From NCBI GenBank assembly GCA_947683625.1, contig CANTUR010000283.1:15013001-15077000 (forward strand): DNA of 64,000 nt, given 5' to 3'. The notes beneath the pieces are model-generated. The model was given only the letters and a program-made list of their open reading frames with translations, did not search any database and was not told the origin of the DNA. The translations under genes and the position numbers were made by a program. Shown piece by piece: positions 1-10,927 of the stretch (position 1 is the stretch's first letter; each line of letters begins with the position of its first letter). The DNA comes from Mallotus nudiflorus. Taxonomy: Eukaryota > Streptophyta > Magnoliopsida > Malpighiales > Euphorbiaceae.

Positions 1-118
1 TATTTTTATTAATAAATGACTAAATTATCTAATTATTATATAATAATGAGTAAAGATTATTTTGTAATTTTCTTTATCCACCATTTATACATTTATATAT
101 TAGTATTATTATTATTAG

Positions 119-820
119 GCCCAGCCTTAGGCATAGGCTAGGGCCCCTCCAAATATAGGGCCCATATATATATGTTTTAAATAATTTTTTATCCTATTGT
201 ATTTTTTTCTAGAATTAATCACTCTATTTTATTTATAAAATAAAATTTATTTTTTAAATAACTTTACTATTAAATATGTAAAATAAATTTTATTCAATGG
301 TATTAAAATTAAACATAAATAAAATTATAGTTTTAATTTAGTCATTCTTTTTTATGTTGTATTTTGTTACTTTTCAATTAAATTATTTGCTAGATATTTT
401 TATTTTTATTTTTAGATTCAAAATATTTTTTAAAATTTATTATGTACAAATTAGAGACGAAACTAGTAGAAAAGGGACAAATTGAGGCCACTACCTCCTT
501 TTAAGTAATTAAATTTTATTACAGTCCTTTATAATTTATAAGTTCACCCTTTCTCACTAAAATTTAATTGATTTTCCATACTTTCAATACAATAAGTTAA
601 ATATATATATAATTTTTTAGTTGAAAAAATTTAAAATTTTGCACTTTTAAATTAGGATCCAATATTGGTACTAATTTCAAGCTATTTTTTAATTTTTTGA
701 ATTTTAATAGCTAAAAATAATTAATATCTAAAAATAATAGTTAATTGATAATTTTAAATCTAAAAAAATAAAAATAAAATTTGCCTAGGGTTACAAATAC
801 CCTTGTGCCGGCTCTGATTA
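119..820. mobile_element. Degenerate hAT-like non-autonomous element (tentative)
   Basis: The left side has a GC-rich patch with repeated GGGCCC and CCTTAGGCATAGGC motifs. The right side ends in TTGTGCCGGCTCTGA. The two ends are imperfect inverted repeats of each other (AGGCCCAGCC against AGAGCCGGCA). Between them lies about 600 bp of AT-only sequence without an ORF. Plant hAT elements of the Tip100 type often start with CAGGGCCGGC, and this looks like a decayed member. I found no clean target duplication, so the assignment is weak. Confidence 0.35.
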
Positions 821-1313
821 TTATATATTTATATGTGTGTAGAAGTATTTGATAGCAATATATCTATGAACGTATATATATAGCAAATATGTATGTGTGT
901 ATATATATATATATATAGCTCTATTGTCCGCATGGTTCTTGGTAGTGAAGTTTCATTGTAGCCTAAATCCAATTATACATTTCAAATGGAGCAGTGATGT
1001 CACCATTAGTATTGTGTATGCTTACAAGACAACGATAGTTAATGTCTCAGTGTATTTTATTTTATGAAGCAAAGAGACAAAGATAGATTGTTGGTTTAAT
1101 TGACATCTTCATCAACCTCTCTCACTGTCAATGCTTCTAAGTTGAAGCAACGTAACCGCCCCAATTTGCATGTATATTCCAGGCATACAGCACTTCCCAT
1201 TATCAGGAGATAAACAGGATTAAATCCTTAATTAATTGACTAATAATCCATCTCCATTTAGGATGAAGTTAGCTATATATATATATATGTGATTGGTCAT
1301 GGATAGTACACGA
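821..1313. other. Intergenic DNA, no gene seen
   Basis: This is AT-rich sequence with short TA tracts near 900-917 and 1274-1288. There is no open frame with codon structure, no tRNA-like fold and no recognisable transposon end. The stretch at 1021-1260 is less AT-rich but still lacks coding signals. Confidence 0.6.
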
Positions 1314-1499
1314 GTGTTGTGAGGGCTTTTTTCCATTTTAGGGTAAAAAAAAAAAATTATATTCTCACTTTAGGATAGTTTTTAAAATATTTTCAAATTT
1401 AAGATAATTTATAAAGTTATTCTAAATTTGAGTATTTTTTTAGGATTTTATATAAATATATATATATATAAACTCCGCCATCATTGTGAAGGAAAAAAA

Positions 1500-1810
1500 A
1501 TAATTAGTTAGTAATTATTACATCATAGTACTTATTAGTTAGTAATTAGTACATCATAGTAATAATAAAAAAAATAAAAAAACTACACCACACACATAAT
1601 AATTATTATAAAAAAAACTTTTGCCATATACAAGTTTACCATAATAATAATAATAATAATAATATAAAATTCAAATAATCATAATAGTGTTAAAATTAAA
1701 AAAAATCATAATATAATTATAATTATAATATTATTTTTAATATTATTATAAATAAATAATTATAATTACTATAATATCAAAATAAACAAATTAAAAATTA
1801 AAAAAAGTTG

Positions 1811-1867
<57 letters not shown>

Positions 1868-2100
1868 TTATATATATATAAAAGTTGGCTCCTTTCTCAT
1901 TTTTACTATTATCAATATCACTATTAAAAAAAAAATTTGCTGTCAAAACTTTTTTTTCTTTCAGTCATTTAATCAAAAGAGTGACACTAATATATTCATC
2001 TATTTTGTTTGCTTCCATTTGATATATTATTCAAAATTTTACATTATATTTTAATTACATTTCGTATTCTAATATTATTTTTGCTAATACCAAGTAATTT
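1500..2100 (+). repeat. AT-rich dispersed repeat, copy 1 of 3 (3'-truncated)
   Basis: It shares the same block order as the copy at 2395-3165: TAGTTAGTAATTAG, CTACACCACACACATAAT, TTTGCCATATACAAGTT, then AATAATCATAATAGTGTTAA, then the TTCATTTAATCA-like segment. It stops before the ATTTCTGTATATTTTATTGG block. Either a tandem duplication inside the element or two insertions could produce this. Confidence 0.6.
1814..1863. repeat. (AT)n microsatellite
   Basis: About 25 uninterrupted AT units lie inside the MULE-like element, followed by a TATTTATT break and a further short run. Confidence 0.95.
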
Positions 2101-2394
2101 TTTTTTTTTTAACTTGAAACAGGTTAGGCCCAAGTGTTTTTTTTATTTTTTTAACATTTTTTTATTTTAATGTCATAATAATTATGATTGTTTTAATTAT
2201 GAAATTATAAAAAATAATATTATAATTTTTTATTTTAATGTTAATTTGATTATTTTAATTTAATTATAATAATATTTAAAATATTATAATTTTATTATTA
2301 ATGTATTACAAGTAATAATCATATTTTTAATGTTTGATGACGGAGTTCATTGAGAAGGAAAAAATATAAATGCAAATGAAGCTCATGATTACAT

Positions 2395-2621
2395 AATTAT
2401 TAGTTAGTAATTAGGCCATCATAATAATAAATAAAAATTAAAAAAAGAAAAAACTACAACACACTCATGTATAAAAAAAATAATTATTATATAAAAAACT
2501 TTTGTCATATACAAGTTGACCATAATAACAATATAAAATTAAAATAATCATAATAGTGTTAAAATAAAAAATTATAATATAATTATAATTATGATATTAT
2601 TTTTAATATTATTATAAATAA

Positions 2622-2670
<49 letters not shown>

Positions 2671-3165
2671 CAAAATTAAAAATTAAAAAAAATTGGCTTT
2701 ATGTATGTATATATACAAAAAAAATATTCCCACTAATAGCTTTCCTTTCTCCATTTTTACTATTATCAATATCATTATTCATAAGAAAAAAATTTATGCT
2801 CAAATTTTTTTTTTCCTTTTAATCATTTAATCAGAAAAGCGACATGAACATATGTATCTACTTTTTTTGCTCCCATTTGATGTATTATTCAAAATTTTAC
2901 GTGATTTTAGGTAAATTTTATATTTCTAATGTTATTTTTGCTATTGACAAAATCACTATTCATTTAATTATTTTTTTATTCTTCAAATTTGTTTATTTTT
3001 TAACCAATTAATTGCTAGGATGATGACAGTATTTCTGTATATTTTATTGGTTAAATTTTAGTATATTAGTCAACTTTTTACATTATTTTTATTGCATTTG
3101 CATGGTTTTTACATATTTTATTATAATTTTTTACTATTTCATTTAATCCGATTTAACCCATTATG
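2395..3165 (+). repeat. AT-rich dispersed repeat, copy 2 of 3
   Basis: Blocks such as AATAATCATAATAGTGTTAA, TTTTTACTATTATCAATATC and ATTTCTGTATATTTTATTGG are shared in the same order with 57.45-58.13 kb and, for the first two thirds, with 1500-2100. All three are in the same strand orientation. No coding potential is visible. The repeat lies inside the MULE-like element here but not visibly so at 57 kb. Confidence 0.7.
2622..2669. repeat. (ATT)n microsatellite
   Basis: About 16 ATT units lie inside the second internal repeat copy of the MULE-like element. At the equivalent place the third copy, near 57.6 kb, also carries trinucleotide expansions of ATA/ATT. Confidence 0.95.
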
Positions 3166-3300
3166 ATATAGGCCAAAGCATTTTTACTGACCCCCTTAGA
3201 GGCGACACCTCTCATAGGCGATGCCTATTGGATGATGCCTATTTAAAGAGGTTGTGAGGTTAGCGGAGAAGTAAGAATTTTTTTTTTTAATTAATCACAT

Positions 3301-3329
3301 GAAGTCTGTCAGTTGGACTGGCAGACTTC
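3301..3329. repeat. Imperfect palindrome / hairpin
   Basis: GAAGTCTG and CAGACTTC flank an inner CAGT..ACTG pair, so the 29 bases fold into a near-complete stem of 12 pairs with single-base bulges. It lies in the GC-richer patch near the right end of the MULE-like element. Confidence 0.75.
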
Positions 3330-3594
3330 TTACAAAAATGCTCTTTTGACAGGGTTCCGCCATCTTCATTGGCAGAATTTCTTAATTTTTATTTTTTTTA
3401 AAAAAAATTATAACGCTAGTCCGACTGACGAAAATTATTTGTTATCTTTTATTTCTGCCACTTAAAATGGCGGTTAAGGTTAATTTTTTTTAATTATATT
3501 TTTACCTCAAATTCAGAAATACTTTAAAAAATATCCTAAATCAAGAAATTTTTTTCCTTTTTACCTTAAATTGGTAAAAAGCCTAGTGTTGTGA

Positions 3595-3854
3595 ACTACA
3601 GATAATGAAATCATGGAGTGAAATAAATTAATTTCTTATTAATACAACATGGTAATTAGTTCATAAACACATGTAGAGTTTTATTAATAGCATATATATA
3701 TGGTATTGGGTCTTCATTGGACTGAAGAGATCCAAAGAGAGTTCTTTCATAAAAAATATCAAATCAACGTTGAAAATACTTTTAAGATTAATCGAAAATA
3801 AGATTTAGATATTAATATTTTTAAATAATAATAATAATAATTATTATTATTATT

Positions 3855-3886
<32 letters not shown>

Positions 3887-4800
3887 ATATCATGCTAATA
3901 AGAAAATATCGGCTTAATAAATTAAATAAGATATATGTATAAAAGTAAAAAAAAATTATCAATTTTCGAATATAAGGCACACCCGGGTAATCATTTACAA
4001 ACAAATAAAGGAAATAATCATATAGGGTATATATCAATTTTTAAAATTAGCTACGCATAAAAATAATTATAATATTTACAATTTTTTTTTAGTATGCTAT
4101 TTTGGGAATATATAAATATTTTTTTATGTAAAAACTTAGTTGTGAGATTTCTTTAGCATTATGGATTCGAGTTCTAATATATATAATCATCTTAAGTTAA
4201 TGGTTGAGAGATTTTTACTGTCTCCATAGTTATGCCGCCATGTTGAACCAAATTAATTAAAATTTAATACATTTTGAATACTAATAATTTAAATTAAAAA
4301 AAGAGAGAAATTTATACATATATAATATAACAACACCTGATCATGCAGGAGGATTTTTATCTATTTTGCTTTTTGAATGTTATTATATTTAATAGTTAAA
4401 TTTTTTACATATATTTCAAATATTTTATAAATATATATGTGTGTTATAAATTTAATTATTAAATATAAAATACCCAATAGGTTAAAAATCTTCTGGATCA
4501 TGAAGGCTTCTATCTCAAATAGTACGTATATTATTACAAGTTGGTGTAAACTAGAGTTGGTTTGTCTTGATCACTGTCTCTGCCCAATCAAAGCGTCCAA
4601 AGCAATCTCTCTTTTGCGTATACTACTTGATCATAAAAATTTTATGTATAACAATCATATATAAAAGAATTATAAACTATATATAAAAACAAAATATAAT
4701 TAGCTAATGTGGTCCTAAAGCATGGCATAAAGAATATGTGATTGACATGCATTGCACATATATATTGGCACTGGCAAATAATTAGGTTCAACAATATATG
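3595..4800. other. Intergenic DNA, no gene seen
   Basis: AT-rich DNA with an ATA/ATT inverted microsatellite at about 3827-3888. A 75-codon open frame at 4437-4664 has no homology I recognise and the composition of its surroundings, so I do not call it a gene. Confidence 0.6.
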
Positions 4801-4813
4801 TATATGTATACAT

Positions 4814-5279
4814 CAATTTTTTTTTTTTTTGAAAATATTTCAATTTATCAAGAACAAATAGTACACAAAGTTGAGCTACTTGACACAACCAAACAGAAAT
4901 AGAGGACAAAATCAGTGCCGATCTAATAAATAATAATCAGACTGTAAGAGATTGCAATAACGGCAATTAATATCACAAGAGAAAGAAAGAAAACACAAGA
5001 AATAAAAGAAGCTAACACAAAGCCTACCAACTGAACTACCGAGACCCAATTGCAAACCCATAATCACCATCCAATGTTGGCACTAGTTCCTTGATCATAA
5101 GAGGTGAATCTCCTTCCGTAATCTATGTATTTGTTGATCCATTAAACCCATAAAATCAAAAAATTATTTATCAATCAAAATCTTATTAGAAATGAGGTAC
5201 TCTAAATAACACATTATTTATCCATCATGGATCTATAACACACAAGCAAAAAGTATGAAAAAGGAAGGGGAAGAGAGAT
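4814..5279 (-). mobile_element. A-tailed non-LTR retroposon with long target duplication
   Basis: A T-run (minus-strand poly(A) tail) starts at about 4816 and the body continues to 5279. The flanks share TATATGTATACAT exactly (4801-4813 and 5280-5292), followed by one mismatch and AATT. A 13-18 bp duplication next to a poly(A) tail is the signature of LINE-type retroposition. The 465 bp body has no ORF and resembles a LINE 3' region, so it is either a 5'-truncated LINE or a non-autonomous derivative. It lies in the same orientation as the retroposons at 17-34 kb. Confidence 0.7.
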
Positions 5280-5297
5280 TATATGTATACATAAATT

Positions 5298-5900
5298 GCT
5301 CCATGTATTTGGTTGAGTTGGCATCTTAATTTAATTATAGACTTAATTATTTGTTCTTGTATTTGTAGTGGGTGCAATATCTCACGTATAAAAATGATGC
5401 ATACTACGTCTCTTTAACACTTAATTTTAGTCAGCCATTAAATTGTTGTATATATATATATTTGTTCAAAAAAAAAAAAAAGAATTGTTGTATATAAATA
5501 TACTTGTTTTCATAATCTTAATTAGATATACACACACCTTTTCCCTAAATTGTTTCTAAGAAAGACAAGGAATTCATTAACAATCATTAGCACCTAATCA
5601 ATAATAATGAATTAGGGGTTTTATCAAGCTTTAGGTTGTTATGTAAGAATTAGAAAAGAAAAAATGAAGATTCGGTTTTTGATCACCTACTATGTCTTTA
5701 AAAGGTTTGGCCATTTAGTCCAAGATCTCCAGGCTTGTTCACCTATATATTAAGGAAACTGCAGGGTTCGAAATATTTAAGTAAATTGTTATTAGCCGTG
5801 GTAATTAGAAAGCAAAAGAAATGAGATTTTACTTAATTAAGCTTAGGTAAAACATAATTAACGAAAACTAAAAGAATAGAAGCCAAGAGAAAAAAAAAAA
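5298..5900. other. Intergenic DNA, no gene seen
   Basis: AT-rich DNA with a short TA tract and A-runs near 5450-5485. No coding or RNA signal is visible. The last 30 bases lead into the G-box region. Confidence 0.55.
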
Positions 5901-5914
5901 AAGGGGGCGTTACA

Positions 5915-6015
5915 AAGCACGTGACGGAAAGAATTTAGAGGTGACGTAGCGTGGAATCATTTTCCAAAAAAATATATGTAAGGGCGGGAACCAATAGGAT
6001 ATCTACACGTGCTAC
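5915..6015. promoter_or_regulatory. Promoter-like patch with two G-boxes and a CCAAT motif
   Basis: CACGTG occurs at 5918-5923 and again at 6006-6011. Between them are GGTGACGTAGCG and a CCAAT motif at about 5990, in sequence much richer in GC than its surroundings. G-boxes are bound by plant bZIP and bHLH factors. The patch lies about 750 bp upstream of the TATA box at 6762. Which gene it serves is not shown by the sequence. Confidence 0.4.
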
Positions 6016-6262
6016 GCGTCCCTGCTCAGCTGTCACCTGAAAACTACTTCTCCTTCTTGTTAGGCTTTTGTTATGACTTGTGAGCCTCTTCTTAATAATA
6101 CCCTTCCATTTTTGCCTATTTTACGCTGTGAGCCATTGCTTCTGTTCAACAAAAAAAAATAAATAATAAATACAACAATTAAATTAATGATGCGCTAGAA
6201 TTTGTTTAATTGCACTAATTTTATTAGCATAAGACCTAATTAAAGAAGAAATTTAGACTCTT

Positions 6263-6268
6263 TTATCC

Positions 6269-6338
<70 letters not shown>

Positions 6339-6344
6339 GGATAA
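6263..6344. repeat. 82 bp palindrome centred on an (AT)n tract
   Basis: The arms TTATCCTTC (6263-6271) and GAAGGATAA (6336-6344) are perfect reverse complements and enclose an uninterrupted (AT)32. The whole 82 bp is therefore self-complementary and could extrude as a cruciform. Confidence 0.9.
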
Positions 6345-6761
6345 TTTTATTTTTCTAATATTAAACTTATCAAAGCGTAAAATATATAAATTAAAACAAA
6401 ATTTTCTATTCTGTATTTACTTTGAAATTTTCATAAAAATGTTTTAAATGAAGTTTACATTAATAAAATTATATTATTTGCTTAATGTTTCATTATCTTA
6501 GGAAGTTGAGCATTTTCATTAAAAAAATTTTTTTTTTTTTTTTTGAAAAAAGCCAAACTTATTAATCACTTATAATTATAGTATACATATATTTCTTGCT
6601 TTTCTTCTTATTAAAAAAAATAAAATAAAATAAACTAACAAATAACAACTAATCTTGTAGGGCACATTTCTGCAATTCCATTCCATTTACTCCTAAAAAT
6701 GAGCAAATGTTTTTTATTTTGTAAGTCTTGGCACACAAGGCAGCACTTTTTTGATAATGGG

Positions 6762-6769
6762 TATAAATA
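6762..6769 (+). promoter_or_regulatory. Candidate TATA box
   Basis: TATAAATA lies about 30 bp upstream of less AT-rich, leader-like sequence that runs to a good splice donor (AAAGCAG/GTATTT at 6913/6914). No long ORF follows until 9806. It may drive a distal leader exon of the UPF0496 gene or a non-coding transcript. Confidence 0.4.
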
Positions 6770-6792
6770 GTTATGATTGTGATGCTTCCAAG

Positions 6793-6913
6793 CATTTATT
6801 TAGCTACCATATACACATCTAGCTAACAAGCACACCAATCTTTTTTTTCTTTTTTTCTTTTTCTCCTCATAAGCTGAAGAGCAAGTGCTATCAATTTCAA
6901 GAACAGAAAGCAG
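6793..6913 (+). other. Possible non-coding leader exon
   Basis: The segment follows a TATA box at the right distance, contains a CT-rich tract typical of plant 5' leaders (6840-6868) and ends in AAAGCAG before GTATTT. If it is spliced to the acceptor at 9636/9637, it would form an alternative 5' leader of the UPF0496 gene with a 2.7 kb intron. This is inference only. Confidence 0.3.
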
Positions 6914-9380
6914 GTATTTTTCTCACTTAATTTGATACATCTATCTTAATTTCAATATTGCTTCAAAAATCATATATATTGATTTATGCATTTTTATTTT
7001 TTATTTTTTTTATGTCTCTTACTGCTTGTATTGAGCTCGAAAACAATATTTTGAACATAGTATTTTTGAGATTAATTAATCACGAATTCAGCTAACAGCT
7101 ATATGTTTTGATTCTTTAGAAGCAAAATTATTTTTTGATAATTATAGCAAATTCGTTCTTAAGTAGTTTGTGTTTTATGAAGAAGAACGAATAAAAGAGG
7201 ATTAATTAATTAATTAATTGCCCATATTTATATCGGTAAATTTCAATAAAAAGTACTTCAGAATTAAAGGAAGAGCTAACTTGAATCCCTTAAAAAAAAA
7301 AAGAAACTATATATAAAAAGCCTTAAAACATTGAAAAGATTAGAGTTTAGAGGCTTTATTAACAAGATACAGGCTATTATCATAGAATATTTGCATAATC
7401 TTCTTCAAAATTTTCAATTTTGAAGTAATGCATTTATTTTTTATTTTTTTTCTATTTTTTACAGTTTGCAGTGAAATTTTAATAAAGAATATATTGGAAT
7501 ATAAAATTTTATTATTTCTTTGGCAATCGATGATCAAACACGAAAATACTACTTCATTTTCAACTTCTGGCATAAGAAGATAGAGTTGATGAGACTACAA
7601 ATGGAAAGGAAAAATGGTTTAATTTTGTGAGTGGTTATTTGGAAGATTTTTTTTTTTTTTCATACACAAAATTAACAATAATTATTTGCTCTCACCAAAA
7701 AGATGACATGAATCTTTTTTAATTGGGAGTAGAAATTAGACCAAGTTTAGACTACATTGCATGACATGCTCAGAAATAAATTGTTTTATTTGCATGATTT
7801 GATTTTTTTTTTAATTAACACAACCATAACAATTAATTAAATATGCATAATTGATTAATCTAAAGAGCACAATATATTTTAACTAAAAAAAATAATATAC
7901 TAAAATTAAATTAGTCTTGTTGTAGTATGTAGATATTGTGAATTTAATAATGTATGAAAAGGCACTAATTATGTGTCGGTGATATTTGACCTAATAGACA
8001 TATTCTTGTAATTTTTCCTAGAAGATTTAGATTCAAATTTCTCATCCCTATTCGTAATAGTAAAACAAAAGCACTAATTATATTTTGATATTACTAGATG
8101 GTAATTTTATTTTTATTTTGAAGGAAAAAAAAAAGTAATGATAAATTGGATTAAGTTAAATTTGAAATTTTGTTAATAGACAAGCCTCTAGAATTAAAAA
8201 AAAAACGTGATTTTAATGCATTAAGCATAAAGATAAGATCAAAATGATGTTGGAATACATCAATTGCCAAATATTTTTTTGTCACAAATTATTAAATTTA
8301 AAAATGTCATTTTCAAAAAAAAAAAAAATTCCTATTCTAGGGGTATTTCAATCAATAAAAAAAGAAAGAAAATTAGCTATCAATTTGTTAACTTTCCTTT
8401 TCCTTTTACATATTTTCTGTCTTCTTCCGTATAATTACCTTTGTTCTTGTCTTCTTGAATATCAAGCTACTTTCTTTATTAAACTTTCAGTAAATTTACC
8501 TAAATGGGTTTTTTTTTTCTTCTCAATTTTTAATAATTTGTGCATATTTTTTTAATTAATTGGCTCCCATTTATTTTTTAAAATTATTTAAAAAATAGCA
8601 GATTTTGGCACCCGATTAAAATTGGATGATAATCGACTTCTATTTAAGTTAATTAATTTGTGCCTAAATTGCACGAAAATAGAAACATGAAAACCGACAT
8701 GAAAAATGATCATTTTTAAAAAATATATAGAAAATAAAATGTAAAAACGTATAAATGTTACAAATATATAAGAATATATATAAATATTTTTATTAAAAAC
8801 TAAAAATATAAATGCAAATAAATTTTCATACTTAATTTTTTAACATTTTAATAAGAAAATATTTTTGAATGTAAGAAACGTCTACGAATTGAAGTTTTTT
8901 GGCTCGGTGCCAATGAGTTAAAACTGATTAAATTTGTAATAATCCTATGTCTAGCTAATTAACTGTTCCTTATGTTTTTAGGTTTACTGTTGCTTTTTGC
9001 ACATTAAATCTTTTATTTCCAGACATAGATAAGAGAAATAAAGCAAAAAATATATATTTATTTATGAAAAAACATTGCTTCCCGCGTTTTCCATGTCTAG
9101 AATTCCATTAATGTAATGCGTGCAAGCTTTGTTCAAATCTTTAAGCCTTAGTCTCCACCACCGCCACCACCTGAACACCACCGCCATCACCACCTTAACG
9201 CCACCATCTCACCACCTTAAGCTTTTCTCTATATATTTGTTTTATTTTATTTTTTTAATAAAAATGTATATTAAAATGTTGCTTTTCTTCTCTATGAAGA
9301 GTACATCCCCACCACCACCTTTTATCATTGACTCTTTCTTTTGGTTTACTTGCTTTTGACAAAGGTTTAAACAGGTCTTA
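6914..9380. other. Long AT-rich stretch upstream of the UPF0496 gene
   Basis: Only low-complexity A- and T-runs and short open frames such as 7340-7573 and 8244-8555 are present. Their composition is that of random AT-rich DNA (K, N, I, F, L rich), so I reject them. A CACCGCCAC-type repeat at 9157-9216 gives a 79-codon frame of low complexity, which lies just ahead of the probable transcription start. Confidence 0.5.
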
Positions 9381-9513
9381 ACTTGTAGTCATCTTCCTCT
9401 TTTTAGATCTTATCTGGGTCTTTGTGATTTTGTTTCTGGCCAGTTTTAAAGCCTTCTAAATCCAGCATTCTTTTTGTGGTCATCATCTGTGTTCATCCTC
9501 TCTCTTTTATTCG

Positions 9514-9636
9514 GTGAGCGCCTGTTTTCTATTTGTACTTTTGTTTCTTGAACTAAATGTTTGGTAGGTTTAAGATATATAGGATCTGCACTTCGTTTTA
9601 TTAATTCAACAAAACACATTCATGGTCTTTCCACAG
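9514..9636 (+). other. 5'-leader intron of the UPF0496 gene
   Basis: A donor TTCG/GTGAGC at 9513/9514 and an acceptor TTTCCACAG/GAATTT at 9636/9637 bracket 123 bp of T-rich sequence. The flanking segments are leader-like (CT-rich before, no upstream ATG clutter after). Leader introns are common in plant genes, but this one is inferred from splice signals only. Confidence 0.55.
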
Positions 9637-9805
9637 GAATTTTCATCGTTGATTCAATAAAGTTGGTCCTCTGGTTTTCAAGATTCCACAATCAGGGTTG
9701 TGTGTGTTCATAGAAACCCAGTTTCAAAAGTTGACAAGGGCTAGCAATCTGAATTTGGGTTTTCGTTTTTTTTTTTTTTATTCTTTTTTTATCTGAATTG
9801 AAGCC

Positions 9806-10927
9806 ATGGGGGGTCATGTGAGCAAGAAACCAACTGAAGCATCCTCTTCTATTAATCTCAACAACAATATGCTATACACAACTGAACTGAGTTCCTATGA
9901 GGCTGCTTGCAAGCTTGATGAGGACCTGAGGTCATTTGATACTTCTCTCCAAGTTCGTACCAACCATGTTATAAACACTCTTGCTGTTGGTGTTGAAGTT
10001 CGAGCGCTTTCGTTTGATTCTTTGAAAGAAGTTACTGAATGTTTATTGGAAATGAATCAAGAAGTTGTTAAAGTTATTCTGGAATGCAAGAAAGACATAT
10101 GGAAGAATCAAGAATTGTTTGAGCTTGTTGAGGAATACTTTGAGAATAGCCTGCAAACTCTTGATTTCTGTACTGCATTGGAGAAGTGCTTGAAGCGTGC
10201 TCGCGATAGCCAGCTGTTTGTTCGTGTCGCGCTTCAACAATTCGAAGAAGAATGTGGGGCTGGAGGGAATAGGTATGTGAAGACTTTGGAAGGATTGAAG
10301 AATTTCAAGTCAGTAGGTGATCCTTTCACTGAGGAATTTTTTCAGATCTTCCAATCTGTTTATAGGCAACAGATATTGATGCTTGAGAAGCTGCAGTTTA
10401 GAAAAAATAAACTTGACAAGAAACTCAAGTGCATTCATGCCTGGAGGAAGGTATCAAGCATAATATTTGTTGCTACTTTTGCTGCTGTATTGATTTGCTC
10501 GGTTGTGGCAGCGGCAATGGCTGCTCCTCCTGTTGCAGCTGCGCTTGCTGCTGCAACATCAATCCCATTAGGCTCAATGGGGAAATGGATCGATTCATTG
10601 TGGAAGAATTATGAAAATGCATTGAAGGGACAGAAAGAGTTGATAAGCACAATGCAGGTAGGAACTTACATTGCCATAAAGGATTTGGACAACATTCGGG
10701 TTCTCATTGATCGGTTGGAGATAGACATTGAAGCACTAATGCTAAATGCAGACTTTGCGATTGAGCAAGAAGCTGTGAAGGTTGCAATAGTGGAGATTAA
10801 GAAGAAGTTGGAAGTGTTTATGAAACATATTGAAGATTTGGGGGTACAAGCTGATACTTGCAGTCGCGATATTCGAAGGGCAAGGACTGTGGTTCTGCAA
10901 AGGATCATCAAACACCCCAACAACTGA
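9806..10927 (+). CDS. UPF0496 / DUF677 membrane protein (At4g34320-like)
   Basis: A single-exon frame of 373 codons starts at an ATG in a good plant context (GAAGCCATGG). The protein opens with MGGHVSKK and continues with the acidic helix-rich segment LDEDLRSFDTSLQ typical of the UPF0496 (DUF677) family, known in Arabidopsis from At4g34320 and the AT14A group. Around residues 217-250 there is a hydrophobic, alanine-rich stretch (VATFAAVLICSVVAAAMAAP) that reads as one or two membrane segments. Predicted coiled-coil helices lie on both sides. The length matches the family's usual 370-380 residues. MGG at the start could be myristoylated, although the Ser/Thr preferred at position 6 is absent here. 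AT14A was linked to integrin-like cell wall-membrane contact, but the biochemical role of most members is unknown. The gene converges with the LPAT gene downstream. Confidence 0.9.
   Translation: MGGHVSKKPTEASSSINLNNNMLYTTELSSYEAACKLDEDLRSFDTSLQVRTNHVINTLAVGVEVRALSFDSLKEVTECLLEMNQEVVKVILECKKDIWKNQELFELVEEYFENSLQTLDFCTALEKCLKRARDSQLFVRVALQQFEEECGAGGNRYVKTLEGLKNFKSVGDPFTEEFFQIFQSVYRQQILMLEKLQFRKNKLDKKLKCIHAWRKVSSIIFVATFAAVLICSVVAAAMAAPPVAAALAAATSIPLGSMGKWIDSLWKNYENALKGQKELISTMQVGTYIAIKDLDNIRVLIDRLEIDIEALMLNADFAIEQEAVKVAIVEIKKKLEVFMKHIEDLGVQADTCSRDIRRARTVVLQRIIKHPNN

Larger units (their letters stand above)
1322..3585. mobile_element. Mutator-like (MULE) non-autonomous element, 2.26 kb, with target duplication
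   Basis: The sequence AGTGTTGTGA occurs immediately outside or overlapping both ends (1313-1322 and 3585-3594), so a 9 bp duplication GTGTTGTGA is likely. The ends are inverted repeats: AGGGCTTTTTTCCATTTTAG on the left, and the reverse complement of the right end reads TAGGCTTTTTACCAATTTAA. Similarity continues inward for roughly 100 bp (for example TTTAGGATAGTTTTT against TTTAGGATATTTTTT). Long terminal repeats plus a 9 bp duplication are the hallmark of Mutator-like elements, while an 8 bp reading would suggest hAT. The interior has no transposase. It holds two diverged copies of an AT-rich repeat (about 1500-2100 and 2395-3165) and a GC-richer patch at 3180-3475. Confidence 0.65.

Noticed and set aside
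3712..3732. TTGGACTGAAGAGATCC resembles miR319/miR159
   Set aside because: Several mismatches to the mature microRNA and no complementary arm nearby to form the long precursor hairpin.
8244..8555. 103-codon open frame
   Set aside because: Composition is K/F/L/I/N rich as in random AT-rich DNA, with a run of Lys from an A-tract. No recognisable domain or gene context.
9120..9359. 79-codon frame with His/Thr/Pro repeats
   Set aside because: It arises from a CACCGCCAC-type simple repeat and lies in the probable promoter or leader of the UPF0496 gene.
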